NCBI GenBank assembly: GCA_903903925.1
Contig: CAIVAU010000011.1
Coordinates: 1-51,200, forward strand
Direction of reading: 5' to 3'
DNA: 51,200 bases
From: an uncultured cyanobacterium
GTDB taxonomy: Bacteria; Cyanobacteriota; Cyanobacteriia; Cyanobacteriales; Nostocaceae
Part shown: piece by piece, positions 19,105-27,826 of the stretch
Layout of the letters: every line of letters starts with the position of its first letter
Numbering within the stretch: the stretch's first letter is position 1
The notes under the pieces: generated by a model
Told to the model about the DNA's origin: nothing
Seen by the model: only the letters and a program-made list of their open reading frames with translations
Databases searched by the model: none
Translations under genes and position numbers: made by a program

Positions 19105-19167
19105 GAGACTCGAACCCCTGACCTCTGCGGTGCGATCGCAGCACTCTACCAACTGAGCTAATTCCCC
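19095..19167 (-). tRNA. tRNA-Ala (anticodon CGC)
   Basis: Read on the minus strand the gene starts GGGGAATTAGCTCAG and ends CTATTCTCC plus discriminator A. The acceptor stem pairs GGGGAAT with ATTCTCC and contains the G3:U70 pair that identifies alanine tRNAs. The D loop is AGCTCAGTTGGTAGAGT, the anticodon arm CTGCG-ATCGCAC-CGCAG gives anticodon CGC (codon GCG), and the T arm has GGTTCGAGTC. It is 73 nt; CCA is not encoded. The stem-loop coincides with a HIP1-like GCGATCGC. The 3' end overlaps the last ten bases of the permease gene; the HAD gene ends 20 bp upstream of the tRNA 5' end on the same strand. Confidence 0.95.
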
Positions 19168-19187
19168 ATGCGAAGCAAACGTTTATT

Positions 19188-19916
19188 CTAGCATTCACCA
19201 GTCCCACCTTGCAACTCTTTTTGTGAAAAAACTTCCTGCACCCGTTCAAGTTCCAATTGGTTAAGATAATCCACACTCCAGTTGCAGCAGCGCTGAAGCA
19301 TATGGAATGGGTAAGTATTTGCCACACCTACAACCTGCATGAGAGCACGTTTCGCTGCTTGTATACCTGCTAGAGTATCTTCAATTACCAGACACTCTTG
19401 TGGTTGAAGATTTAAATCCGGGTATTCCTGATTCAAGCGTTGTACTGCCAATAAATAACCATCGGGTTCTGGTTTACTGGTGGTAATCTCATCACCTGCA
19501 ACTATCACTTTAAAATATTCAGCTAGGTTACTACGATAGAGTACCAATTCTATTTCTTTGCGAATTGCACCACTCACTACCGCTAATTTGAGATTGCGCG
19601 ATCGCACCTGAAATATCAAATCATCTAAACCAGGATACAAAGGCAGTTTTTCGATTTTTTCCAGTTGCAAAGCGTACATGAGTGCTTTTCGGTTGAGGAG
19701 ATCAGTTAAATATGTCTCACTGACGACACGACCGCGACTCGCAAGCAAATCCCGTAGACAAGTGCGACCGCTACGTCCTAAACAAATTCTCCGATACTCT
19801 CCTGGTTTGAGGGTAAGATTCTCCTCAAGCAGAATTTGCTCTGTAATTTGCTCGTGGATTGGCTCATCATGGATGATAATGCCATTAAAATCAAATAGAA
19901 CTGCCTTTAAACTCAT
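19188..19916 (-). CDS. HAD-superfamily hydrolase (CbbY/beta-PGM-like)
   Basis: A 242-aa HAD phosphatase/phosphoglucomutase-like protein with a helical cap after motif I (subclass I). Motif I reads LFDFNG, so the second Asp of the usual DxD is Asn (residue 11); motif II is VVSGA, motif III the Lys in TTSKPEPDGY, and motif IV VIEDTLAGIQAAK. The nucleophile Asp9 is kept. The cap begins DEPIHEQITEQ as in beta-phosphoglucomutase-like proteins. Its ATG overlaps the stop of the upstream methyltransferase gene as ATGA, so the two are translationally coupled. The substrate is unknown; loss of the general acid Asp may change the reaction or lower it. Confidence 0.85.
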   Translation of the reverse strand: MSLKAVLFDFNGIIIHDEPIHEQITEQILLEENLTLKPGEYRRICLGRSGRTCLRDLLASRGRVVSETYLTDLLNRKALMYALQLEKIEKLPLYPGLDDLIFQVRSRNLKLAVVSGAIRKEIELVLYRSNLAEYFKVIVAGDEITTSKPEPDGYLLAVQRLNQEYPDLNLQPQECLVIEDTLAGIQAAKRALMQVVGVANTYPFHMLQRCCNWSVDYLNQLELERVQEVFSQKELQGGTGEC

Positions 19917-20815
19917 GGCATTGTTTCAAAAGCTGGAGATGGAAGACCCTGTAAATTATTATCTATCGGTGTTGGGGTGTAATGCCGTACATTTCTTTGG
20001 GTATGGAGATCTTCAGTTAAGATGGGTTTTACACCGCTAGTTAACTGATTGATCCACCAGACATCTTGGGTTTGCACTGCTGCAAATCCGGCTGCACCCA
20101 TACTCGCATCTACACTACCAGAAGCATATTCACGGATGTACGGTTCCTCGAAAACATTATTGAGCCATTCTAATTGACGCAAAGTTTTTTGATTCCCATC
20201 TAGAATCAAAACCTGTCCACCCACGACAAGCAACCGGAAGCTTTCCCGCAAAATTGCTTGGGATACATCGGTAGGTGTTTCGTGAAATAACAAAGAAGCT
20301 GTCACCAAATCAAAAGAATCACTCTTAAACTTCGTTTGTTCAGCATTCCCATGTCGCCAAGTTACATCTAAACCAGCACTTTCAGCCTTGTGTTGTGCCC
20401 TGACCAACATATAGGGCGATAAGTCCAACCCAATCACCTCTGCTTCTGGGAAAGCTTGCTTTAACATTAGGGTTGTTGAACCTGTTCCACAGCCTAAGTC
20501 TAGTATACGTCGTGGTCGTACCTTAATCGCATCAACTAAAGCCTGACGAACCACAGTTTCTTTTGGTGGCAAAACATATTGAGTAATCGGATCGTAGCTA
20601 ACCGCAGCATTCGAGTTCAGATATCCACCCTGAATGCCGTGGAAGTTTTGATTACTGTAGTATGCGGGTATGACAACATCAGCACGTTGGAGGCGATCGC
20701 TTTCTTTCTCCCAGTCAACACTTTCAGCGTAACGCCGCAAAGAGTCTTCATCAATCAAAAGACGCACTACAGGTGATAAAAACCGTTCCCAGATTGTGTC
20801 TTGACGAACTCCCAT
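19913..20815 (-). CDS. Class I SAM-dependent methyltransferase
   Basis: A 300-aa protein with a central class I methyltransferase domain (about residues 95-225). The SAM-binding motif I is ILDLGCGTGSTT, motif II has VIGLDLSPYML with the acidic residue, and a post-motif WRHGNAEQTKFKSDSFDLVT is typical of UbiE/COQ5-like Methyltransf_11/25 members. About 90 N-terminal residues with an unrecognised helical segment precede it. It is the first gene of a two-gene operon with the HAD hydrolase (4-bp overlap). The methyl acceptor is unknown; the family includes quinone and small-molecule methyltransferases. Confidence 0.85.
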   Translation of the reverse strand: MGVRQDTIWERFLSPVVRLLIDEDSLRRYAESVDWEKESDRLQRADVVIPAYYSNQNFHGIQGGYLNSNAAVSYDPITQYVLPPKETVVRQALVDAIKVRPRRILDLGCGTGSTTLMLKQAFPEAEVIGLDLSPYMLVRAQHKAESAGLDVTWRHGNAEQTKFKSDSFDLVTASLLFHETPTDVSQAILRESFRLLVVGGQVLILDGNQKTLRQLEWLNNVFEEPYIREYASGSVDASMGAAGFAAVQTQDVWWINQLTSGVKPILTEDLHTQRNVRHYTPTPIDNNLQGLPSPAFETMP

Positions 20816-21155
20816 AGATTTTTGTCACCCCACATCGGTTTATGTAGACTAGTGTCCTTTTATTTACAAATTTTAATATATTTTTCCAAAATATGTGGGT
20901 TCACTCTTTTAGACAAAGCTGTCTGGTAACCATTCACAAGTATAGAACACTGCCTAAATTCTAAACCTTGAAGCGTGCCGTGTTTTCCGCTAGGATGCAA
21001 AAAAAACTATGGTAAGATTCAAGACTATGCACGAGAAACTTGGTTGACCAACTTTGTCGTCTGTCAGAAGTTCTTACCCCTTCTCACTCGGGGAGACGCA
21101 CTCGCATTCGGGGAAGCAAGCTACCAATAGCTGCCTTTCTTGATCAATAGTAATT
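20816..21155. other. Divergent intergenic/promoter region
   Basis: A 340-bp gap between the divergent methyltransferase and SNF2 helicase genes. The left half is AT-rich (20855-20895), as expected for a promoter. Two short similar boxes CTCGGGGA and TTCGGGGA occur at about 21087-21114. No gene or clear transcription-factor site is supported. Confidence 0.5.
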
Positions 21156-24100
21156 ATGGCTAATTTTGCACCTAATTCCACAAAACTACAAGCACAACTG
21201 GCTGAAAAATACTTCGGGTTACACCCTTGTGTTCAAAAAATTATCCAGTTGTTTTCGATAATTTATGCACCGATAGACAAAAATTCATTCCTAAGTTGTC
21301 TCAGCAAAACTGGTGCGTTCGATGAAAACAAGAAGCCTTGGGTGACTAAAACCATCAGCAACCAGATTGATAAATTGTTAACAACAGGCTTGTTAGTGCA
21401 GGAAAAGCGACAAAATCCTGAATGCCATCCACTCCTCACAGAAATTGCGACTCGTCATGCTGTAAAAACTGGACAATTTGATATATTAGTCACAGTTGTA
21501 GAAGAAAAACTACCGATACGTAATCATTGGAACAAAGATTCTCGGGTTTTCTCCAACCTGCGCCAGTGTATCAGAGAAATCCGCATTGGTATTTATCGTC
21601 AAGATACTAGTTTTATTAATAAGCAAATTGAAGATTACCAGAAGTACGGTAATAACGGGGAAACATTAGTCATAGAAAATATCTTCTTTCAGATATCTAA
21701 TAACCCATTTGATGTAGATTGGTTTAACACCTTACCACAAAAATTATATGAAAGCTGCATATCGAGTATCCTCTTCAAGTCAGCATTAACATTGTCTGCC
21801 TCTGAAGATGCATTTACACTACTGGAAGAAGAATGCTCTAAACTTGGAAAATATTCCTCAGATTATCTGCACTTGGTTTTAACAGAAGAACTGCTGCTAC
21901 GGGGTTTTCTTGAAGAAGCACAGCAATCTTTAGAACGGATATCTGATGAATATCAACATAATGCTGCTATCTTTTGGGGTTGGTTGAGTTTTCTGCGGGG
22001 AGAGAACAACAAAGCTATTAAATATTACACAGATGCCCTTAAAGCCGTGACAAAGGCTAAAGGCAAACACCAAATATATTTCAATACAACAAGCGGCTTA
22101 TTTTTCATCCTGGCATTGTTAAAAGATGGTTCAGTGCAACGCCTCCTTGAAGCAGAAGAATACACCAGCCTGATGTCCCGTCAACCAGATCATTGGTTCA
22201 GTTCTATTTATGCCAGACTGAAAATGGTCATGCAAATCCAGCAAGGTGATATTACCCAAAAACAATTTTTAGTGAACGCCCATATTTCTTCCGTGGAAGA
22301 AGAAAATAGCTTACAAACATTGTTTTGTTCACTATGTCTTTACTGGATGGATGCTAACAGTGCGAAAAAACGCTTACCTAATTTATTAGAACCATTATAT
22401 CGGCGATCGCTCGCATCCGGTCATCATTGGCTGGCAATGGAAACAGCAGAACTCCTATCCCGACTCGAACCAATTAGCAACTATAAAAAACAAGCAGATA
22501 CCCTGCGAGAAAATAGCAACATCCAAACCATCGTAGACCTAATTGAACCTCAGGAAGCTTGGGAAATGTGCCTCAAGGCCCTAGCCAACGTCCAAAAAGA
22601 ACCGCAAACACTAGGGAAACTAGAGTCAGAACTACGTTTAGCATGGTTCATTACCTTCTATCCCAGCAGATGTGTCTTGCAACCACGGGAACAAAAAGTG
22701 AATGCCAAAGGAGAGTGGAGTAAAGGTCGCCCCATAGCCCTGAAGCGTCTGATCAGTGGATTAGCTGAGTTTGATTACGTCACACCCCAAGATATGCGGG
22801 TCTGTAATTGTATTGAAGCATACAATGATGGCTCTTATTACGGTAAGATCGAGTACATCTTTAGTGAAAAAGCCATTTGTGCTTTAATTGGACACCCGTT
22901 GGTTTTTTGGGAAGATACGCCCACTATCCGTGTAGAAATTGTCAAGGGAGAACCGGAACTACTTGTTAAAAAAGAGAAACGTGACCGTCTCACCTTAGAA
23001 TTTTCTCCCAAATTAACAGAATCACAGAATATTCTGAATATCAAAGAAACTCCCACCCGGATCAAAGTCATTGAAATTACTCCCCAACACCGACGCATTG
23101 CTGAAATCATCGGCAAAGACAATCAGTTAAATGTACCCGCCATTGCCGAAAAGCAAGTTTTGGCAGCCATTAATGCTGTCTCTGGCATCGTGACTGTGCA
23201 TTCTGACATTGGTGGCGGACTAGAAGAAACACAAGCTGAGACTCTACCCCATATTCACCTCTTACCTGCCAATGCTGGATTGAAAGTTACCCTTTTATCC
23301 CGTCCCTTTGCCCAAGGTGGTCCTTACTTCCGTCCTGGGACAGGTGGTGAAACTGTCATTGCAGAGATTGACGGTAAACGTCTCCAAACCAGACGAAATC
23401 TGTTTGATGAGAAGAAACTTGCCTTAGAAGTTGTAGCAGCCTGCCCCACCTTGACTCGAACTGAACAACAAGATGGTGAATGGGTTATAGAAAACCCAGA
23501 GGACTGTTTAGAACTGCTGCTAGAACTGCAATCATTGGGAAGTGGCGTAGTCATTGAATGGCCAGAAGGAGAAAAACTGCGTGTTAGTTACAATGCTGAC
23601 CTCAAAGACTTTAATTTATCAATTAAACGTCAACAAGACTGGTTTGCAGCTACTGGTGAGTTGAAATTAAATGACGAACTGGTGCTGGATATGCAACAAC
23701 TCCTAGGACTATTGGAGAAAACCCCCAGTCGTTTTATCCCCCTCGGTAATGGTCAATTTTTGGCTTTAACCCAAGCATTTCGGAAACGCCTCGACGAATT
23801 GCGGACTTTTTCGGAAAAACATAGTAAGGGTATCCGTTTCCACCCTCTGGCAACATTAGGGTTAGAGGATTTTGTAGACGAAGTCGGTAAGCTTAAAACA
23901 GATAAACACTGGAAGGAACATAGAGAACGTCTCAAGGAGGTGCATAACCTCGAACCCGAACTCCCATCTACATTTCAGGCAGAACTCCGTGATTATCAAA
24001 TGGACGGTTTCCGTTGGTTGGCACGTCTAGCACATTGGGGTGTGGGGGCCTGCTTGGCAGACCAAATGGGTCTGGGTAAAACAGTACAAGCATTGGCTGT

Positions 24101-25361
24101 GATCCTGAAGCATGCCCATGAAGGGCCAACTCTAATTGTTGCCCCAACTTCTGTGTGTATGAATTGGGTGAGTGAGGCGCAAAAGTTTGCTCCTACTCTC
24201 AATATCGTCCAATTTGGAGGCACTAACCGCCAAAATCTACTAGATGCTCTACAACCATTTGATATGCTGGTCTGCAGCTATGGTCTGTTGCAGCAGGAAG
24301 AAGTCTCCCAAATGCTTTCCCAGGTACAATGGCAAACCATTGTGCTAGATGAAGCCCAGGCAATTAAAAATATTACCACCAAACGGTCTCAGGCAGCGAT
24401 GAACCTTAAAGGTAGTTTCAAACTGATTACTACCGGAACCCCCATTGAAAACCACCTCGGCGAACTGTGGAATTTGTTCCGCTTTATCAATCCTGGGCTT
24501 CTAGGTTCCTTTGAAAGCTTCAATCAACACTTTGCTATCCCCATTGAGAAATTGCAGGATCAAGTCTCACGCAACAAATTGAAAAAACTTATTCAACCAT
24601 TCCTATTGCGTCGCACGAAGAATCAGGTATTGGCAGAATTGCCCTCCCGTACCGAAATTCTGTTGCATGTGGAGTTGAGTCGGGAGGAAATGGCTTTTTA
24701 TGAAGCATTGCGTCGCGAGGCAATATCTAAACTGACCGAAACTGAAGCAACGGCTGGTCAGAAACATCTGCAAGTGCTGGCAGAAATTATGAAACTGCGC
24801 CGGGCTTGCTGTCATCCTAGTTTGGTGATGCCTGATACTCAACTATCCAGCTCAAAACTACAACTTTTTGCTGAGGTGCTGTTTGAACTACTGGAGAATC
24901 GCCATAAAGCCCTTGTGTTTAGTCAGTTTGTTGACCATTTACGCATCATCCGCAATTATCTCGATGAGCAAGGTATTAATTATCAATACTTAGATGGCAG
25001 TACCCCCGCCCCAGAACGGAAAAAACGGGTAGACGCATTCCAAGCTGGGTCAGGAGATGTCTTTTTAATCAGCCTCAAGGCTGGGGGTACTGGTCTCAAT
25101 CTTACTGCTGCCGATTACGTCATTCACATGGACCCTTGGTGGAATCCCGCCGTAGAAGACCAAGCCTCCGACCGTGCCCATCGGATCGGACAGCATCGCC
25201 CAGTCACTATCTATCGCTTAGTCGCTAAGGATACGATAGAAGATAAGATTGTGGACTTGCACCGCCACAAGCGAGATTTAGCAGACAATCTGCTTGAAGG
25301 TGCTGATGTCAGTGGCAAAATTTCAACGGAGGCGTTACTTGAATTGCTGACTGAAGGTTAA
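21156..25361 (+). CDS. SNF2-family helicase/ATPase
   Basis: A 1401-aa SWI2/SNF2-type DNA translocase. The C-terminal 450 residues are the motor: Walker A with MGLGKT (Lys975), motif Ia IVAPTSVCMNW, DEAQ box at about 1065-1068, TGTPIENHLGELW (motif III), and the helicase C lobe with VFSQFVDHL and DQASDRAHRIGQ. The first 900 residues form a long extension: a helical, TPR-like half, then a beta-rich part (about 550-900) as in bacterial SNF2-associated regions. No SWIM zinc finger is seen. It starts a tight plus-strand cluster: the next gene begins 6 bp after its stop and encodes a nuclease-like protein. Family known for DNA remodelling and, in some bacterial systems, defence; its role here is open. 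Confidence 0.92.
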   Translation: MANFAPNSTKLQAQLAEKYFGLHPCVQKIIQLFSIIYAPIDKNSFLSCLSKTGAFDENKKPWVTKTISNQIDKLLTTGLLVQEKRQNPECHPLLTEIATRHAVKTGQFDILVTVVEEKLPIRNHWNKDSRVFSNLRQCIREIRIGIYRQDTSFINKQIEDYQKYGNNGETLVIENIFFQISNNPFDVDWFNTLPQKLYESCISSILFKSALTLSASEDAFTLLEEECSKLGKYSSDYLHLVLTEELLLRGFLEEAQQSLERISDEYQHNAAIFWGWLSFLRGENNKAIKYYTDALKAVTKAKGKHQIYFNTTSGLFFILALLKDGSVQRLLEAEEYTSLMSRQPDHWFSSIYARLKMVMQIQQGDITQKQFLVNAHISSVEEENSLQTLFCSLCLYWMDANSAKKRLPNLLEPLYRRSLASGHHWLAMETAELLSRLEPISNYKKQADTLRENSNIQTIVDLIEPQEAWEMCLKALANVQKEPQTLGKLESELRLAWFITFYPSRCVLQPREQKVNAKGEWSKGRPIALKRLISGLAEFDYVTPQDMRVCNCIEAYNDGSYYGKIEYIFSEKAICALIGHPLVFWEDTPTIRVEIVKGEPELLVKKEKRDRLTLEFSPKLTESQNILNIKETPTRIKVIEITPQHRRIAEIIGKDNQLNVPAIAEKQVLAAINAVSGIVTVHSDIGGGLEETQAETLPHIHLLPANAGLKVTLLSRPFAQGGPYFRPGTGGETVIAEIDGKRLQTRRNLFDEKKLALEVVAACPTLTRTEQQDGEWVIENPEDCLELLLELQSLGSGVVIEWPEGEKLRVSYNADLKDFNLSIKRQQDWFAATGELKLNDELVLDMQQLLGLLEKTPSRFIPLGNGQFLALTQAFRKRLDELRTFSEKHSKGIRFHPLATLGLEDFVDEVGKLKTDKHWKEHRERLKEVHNLEPELPSTFQAELRDYQMDGFRWLARLAHWGVGACLADQMGLGKTVQALAVILKHAHEGPTLIVAPTSVCMNWVSEAQKFAPTLNIVQFGGTNRQNLLDALQPFDMLVCSYGLLQQEEVSQMLSQVQWQTIVLDEAQAIKNITTKRSQAAMNLKGSFKLITTGTPIENHLGELWNLFRFINPGLLGSFESFNQHFAIPIEKLQDQVSRNKLKKLIQPFLLRRTKNQVLAELPSRTEILLHVELSREEMAFYEALRREAISKLTETEATAGQKHLQVLAEIMKLRRACCHPSLVMPDTQLSSSKLQLFAEVLFELLENRHKALVFSQFVDHLRIIRNYLDEQGINYQYLDGSTPAPERKKRVDAFQAGSGDVFLISLKAGGTGLNLTAADYVIHMDPWWNPAVEDQASDRAHRIGQHRPVTIYRLVAKDTIEDKIVDLHRHKRDLADNLLEGADVSGKISTEALLELLTEG

Positions 25362-25367
25362 TCAAGG

Positions 25368-26045
25368 ATGATTATTGGGAACAACGCAACCCAACTAGAA
25401 CCCAGAACAATGTCTTACAGTAAATTTACTCTCACTTCCGTAAAACGCGCTTTCGGCTTGCAAACTCAAGAAAGCCGGGACATTTTCGCAAACCTTCCTT
25501 CCACTGATATTAGTGCTTGGCTTAAAGAGACTTACTCCTACGGGCTGGATGCAGCGATCGCCAGCGACAGTGAAAAAGCTCGTTCTGAGATGATCATCAC
25601 CCCAATGCTACTTGAACTCAAAAACCAGGCTGGTAATATCAACCTGTTTTCTGGAATTGATTTCAACGTGGACGAAGAAATCGGGCTGAATGGGGTCTGT
25701 GATTTTTTAATCACTTCTTCTAAAGAAACTTTGGCGGTGGAAGCACCGGTGCTTGTGGTTGTAGAAGCTAAAAAAGAAAATATTGCTGGCGGTTTGGGAC
25801 AGTGTATTGCTGAAATGTATGCTGCAAAGCTGTTTAACGAAAAGGATGATTTTTACGTATCAGCCATTCATGGCGTGGTAACAACCGGTAGTGCGTGGAA
25901 ATTTTTACGGTTGGCAGAATCTTCTGTGCTGATTGACACCAGCGAATATTTCATTAATGATCCTGCTAAAATTCTTGGCATTTTGCTCAACTTCATTAAC
26001 TTCAGTCAAAATCCTTCATTAAAAAGTCAGGCTAAGATAAGCTAA
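25368..26045 (+). CDS. PD-(D/E)XK nuclease-like protein
   Basis: A 225-aa protein of unknown function. The middle has a nuclease-like core: Asp in GVCDFLI, then a hydrophobic strand VLVVVEAKKEN that provides the E-x-K pair, then a helix GLGQCIAEMYAAKLF. That arrangement matches the PD-(D/E)XK fold, so divalent-metal phosphodiester cleavage is possible. The start at 25368 has a weak AAGG just upstream; ATG at 25410 (MSYSKFTLTSVKRAFG) is an alternative that may be the conserved N-terminus. It lies 6 bp after the SNF2 helicase stop and is surely co-transcribed with it. The helicase plus nuclease-like pair hints at a DNA-processing or defence role, which is inference. Confidence 0.6.
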   Translation: MIIGNNATQLEPRTMSYSKFTLTSVKRAFGLQTQESRDIFANLPSTDISAWLKETYSYGLDAAIASDSEKARSEMIITPMLLELKNQAGNINLFSGIDFNVDEEIGLNGVCDFLITSSKETLAVEAPVLVVVEAKKENIAGGLGQCIAEMYAAKLFNEKDDFYVSAIHGVVTTGSAWKFLRLAESSVLIDTSEYFINDPAKILGILLNFINFSQNPSLKSQAKIS

Positions 26046-26071
26046 GAAGATGTCTATTGACTCTATTGATC

Positions 26072-26176
26072 ATGGAAGTTGTCAAACTGACTACTAAAAC
26101 TGATGAATCTGGTTGTTTGAATCTGAAGATTCCGACACAATTAGTAGCAGTCGAGGTAAATGTTGTTATCGTATGA
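26072..26176 (+). CDS. Short antitoxin-like ORF, possibly truncated
   Basis: A 34-codon frame begins ATG and reads MEVVKLTTKTDESGCLNLKI, then a short stretch ending VVIV and a TGA. The pattern (Lys/Leu strand, DESG turn, L-x-L-x-IP) resembles small cyanobacterial antitoxin-like proteins that are usually about 70 aa, so it may be truncated. Its TGA overlaps the ATG of the next gene as ATGA, which suggests translational coupling. There is no clear ribosome binding site. Confidence 0.4.
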   Translation: MEVVKLTTKTDESGCLNLKIPTQLVAVEVNVVIV

Positions 26177-26451
26177 GCGATCGCCTAGACCAGATAGAAG
26201 CAATCTTGCTGCAAGTCTCCCAGCAGCAACAGATCAACACGGAAGCTATCAACCAGTTGCAACAGTCTCAATTAGCACTACAGGAATCTATTGCACGAGT
26301 AGACCACCATTTGCAAGAAAGTGTTACTGACTTAGTTAATATGATCGTCCAGACGATAACCGATGCTGGGGTTGACCGAGAAGCATTCCAAGCTGAAATT
26401 CGGCGGATCTGGGAATACCTCTTACAGCAGGGCGGTAACGGTAGGGGTTAA
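26173..26451 (+). CDS. Small coiled-coil protein
   Basis: A 92-aa acidic, Gln-rich protein starting MSDRLDQIEAILLQVSQQQQ. Almost the whole chain is a predicted coiled coil (leucine/isoleucine heptads with many Gln), ending in an amphipathic helix AEIRRIWEYLLQ. Such proteins are widespread in cyanobacterial genomes and lack a known function. The start is chosen because it overlaps the preceding short frame as ATGA; the frame is open further upstream but without conserved character. It may be the last gene of the SNF2 transcription unit. Confidence 0.6.
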   Translation: MSDRLDQIEAILLQVSQQQQINTEAINQLQQSQLALQESIARVDHHLQESVTDLVNMIVQTITDAGVDREAFQAEIRRIWEYLLQQGGNGRG

Positions 26452-26506
26452 CGAAACTGTGTTGGTCAGCGTTCCTGAGATCTTCCACCATTCTCAACAA
26501 GGCGAG

Positions 26507-26574
26507 AGAAACCGGGTTGATCAACGATAAATTAATGGTTTCAGCTTTACTGATTCGTAAGAAACCCGGTTTCT
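26507..26574. repeat. Inverted repeat arms AGAAACCGGGTT
   Basis: The 12-bp arm AGAAACCGGGTT at 26507-26518 is matched exactly in inverted form by AACCCGGTTTCT at 26563-26574, with a 44-bp spacer. It lies between the convergent coiled-coil gene and ispH and could act as a folded 3' element for either transcript. There is no U-run. Confidence 0.6.
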
Positions 26575-26602
26575 GGGGGTGGTGCAAGATGTAAGATTCG
26601 CC

Positions 26603-27808
26603 CTACCTTACTGTTGTTGTCTTCAACTCAAAAATTTTCTCAATCACATCTTCTACCACCTTGTCAGGTGTAGAAGCACCAGAGGTAATTCCTACAACAA
26701 TTTCCCCATCAGGTAACCAGTTTTCTGTGATTTCTAACTCTCCATTTAATTGCCGATGTTCGATATAATTTCCTGACTTAATTCGCTCAACACTATCAAT
26801 ATGATATGAAGTTATTTTGTTCTGAATGGCAATCTGTTGCAATTGTGTCGTATTAGATGAATTAAACCCACCAATGACTACCATCAAATCTAGCTTCTGC
26901 TCTACTATTTCCAACATGGCATCTTGTCTTTCTTGGGTAGCGTCGCAGATGGTGTTGAAGGTTTGGAAATGCTGATTGAGCTCATGGGGCCCATACTTTT
27001 TCATCATTGTATGCTCAAACAGCTTACCAAGCTTCTCTGTTTCGCCTTTGAGCATCGTTGTTTGGTTAGCAATGCCAATTCTGTCTAGGTCTTGGTCAGG
27101 GTCAAATCCGGCTGAAACGGCTTTACTAAATTTTGCCAGAAATTCGTCACGATTTCCACCATTGAGAATGTAGTCAGCAACATATTCTCCTTCTTGTAAA
27201 TTCAGAACAATGAGATACTTGCCCGCAAAAGAACTGGTGGCAATAGTTTCTTCGTGCTTATATTTGCCGTGTATAATTGAAGTATAATCGCCTTTTTTAT
27301 GTTTTTCTACTGTATTCCAAACTTTAGAAACCCAAGGGCAAGTTGTATCAACAATTTTGCAACTTTTATTGTTAAGTATCTGCATTTCTTGGACGCTTGC
27401 GCCAAAAGCTGGAAGAATAACAACATCATCAGCTTCAACAACGGAAAAGTCTTTTTTGCCAGCTTCAACGGGGATAAATGCGACTTCCATCTCACGCATC
27501 CGCTGATTGACAGAAGGGTTATGAATAATCTCGTTAGTTATCCAGATGCGCTCGTTGGGGAAGTGCTTGCGAGTTTCATAGGCCATTGCGACAGCACGCT
27601 CAACGCCCCAACAAAAACCGAAGGCTTGTGCAAGTCTAATAGTAACATTACCACGATTCAGAGAATAGTTATTGTTACGAATTTGCCCAATCAAGTCGCT
27701 TTGATACTCAGACTCCAACTGAGTCGCGATTTCTGCTTGGTGACCGAATCCTTTGCGATGGTAGTTTTCTGAATGTTGGAGCGATCGCTTAAAAGCTTTT
27801 GTATCCAT
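26603..27808 (-). CDS. ispH: 4-hydroxy-3-methylbut-2-enyl diphosphate reductase
   Basis: Iron-sulphur enzyme of the last step of the MEP isoprenoid pathway, making IPP and DMAPP from HMBPP. It is 401 aa, the longer form seen in cyanobacteria and plastids, against about 316 in E. coli. The three cluster cysteines are Cys66 (FGFCWGVE), Cys157 (DTTCPWV) and Cys288 (NTICDATQ). Other conserved parts are [19 protein letters not shown] and the C-terminal [16 protein letters not shown]. The start [10 protein letters not shown] is typical for cyanobacterial IspH. The gene is followed by repeats and convergent with the SNF2 cluster. Confidence 0.97.
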   Translation of the reverse strand: MDTKAFKRSLQHSENYHRKGFGHQAEIATQLESEYQSDLIGQIRNNNYSLNRGNVTIRLAQAFGFCWGVERAVAMAYETRKHFPNERIWITNEIIHNPSVNQRMREMEVAFIPVEAGKKDFSVVEADDVVILPAFGASVQEMQILNNKSCKIVDTTCPWVSKVWNTVEKHKKGDYTSIIHGKYKHEETIATSSFAGKYLIVLNLQEGEYVADYILNGGNRDEFLAKFSKAVSAGFDPDQDLDRIGIANQTTMLKGETEKLGKLFEHTMMKKYGPHELNQHFQTFNTICDATQERQDAMLEIVEQKLDLMVVIGGFNSSNTTQLQQIAIQNKITSYHIDSVERIKSGNYIEHRQLNGELEITENWLPDGEIVVGITSGASTPDKVVEDVIEKIFELKTTTVR

Positions 27809-27826
27809 TGGTTTTTTCTAAAATGA

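Noticed and set aside
21156..26451. Known defence system DISARM or a type I restriction system around the SNF2 helicase.
   Set aside because: No DNA methyltransferase, DUF1998 or PLD-nuclease gene, and no HsdM/HsdS, lies nearby.
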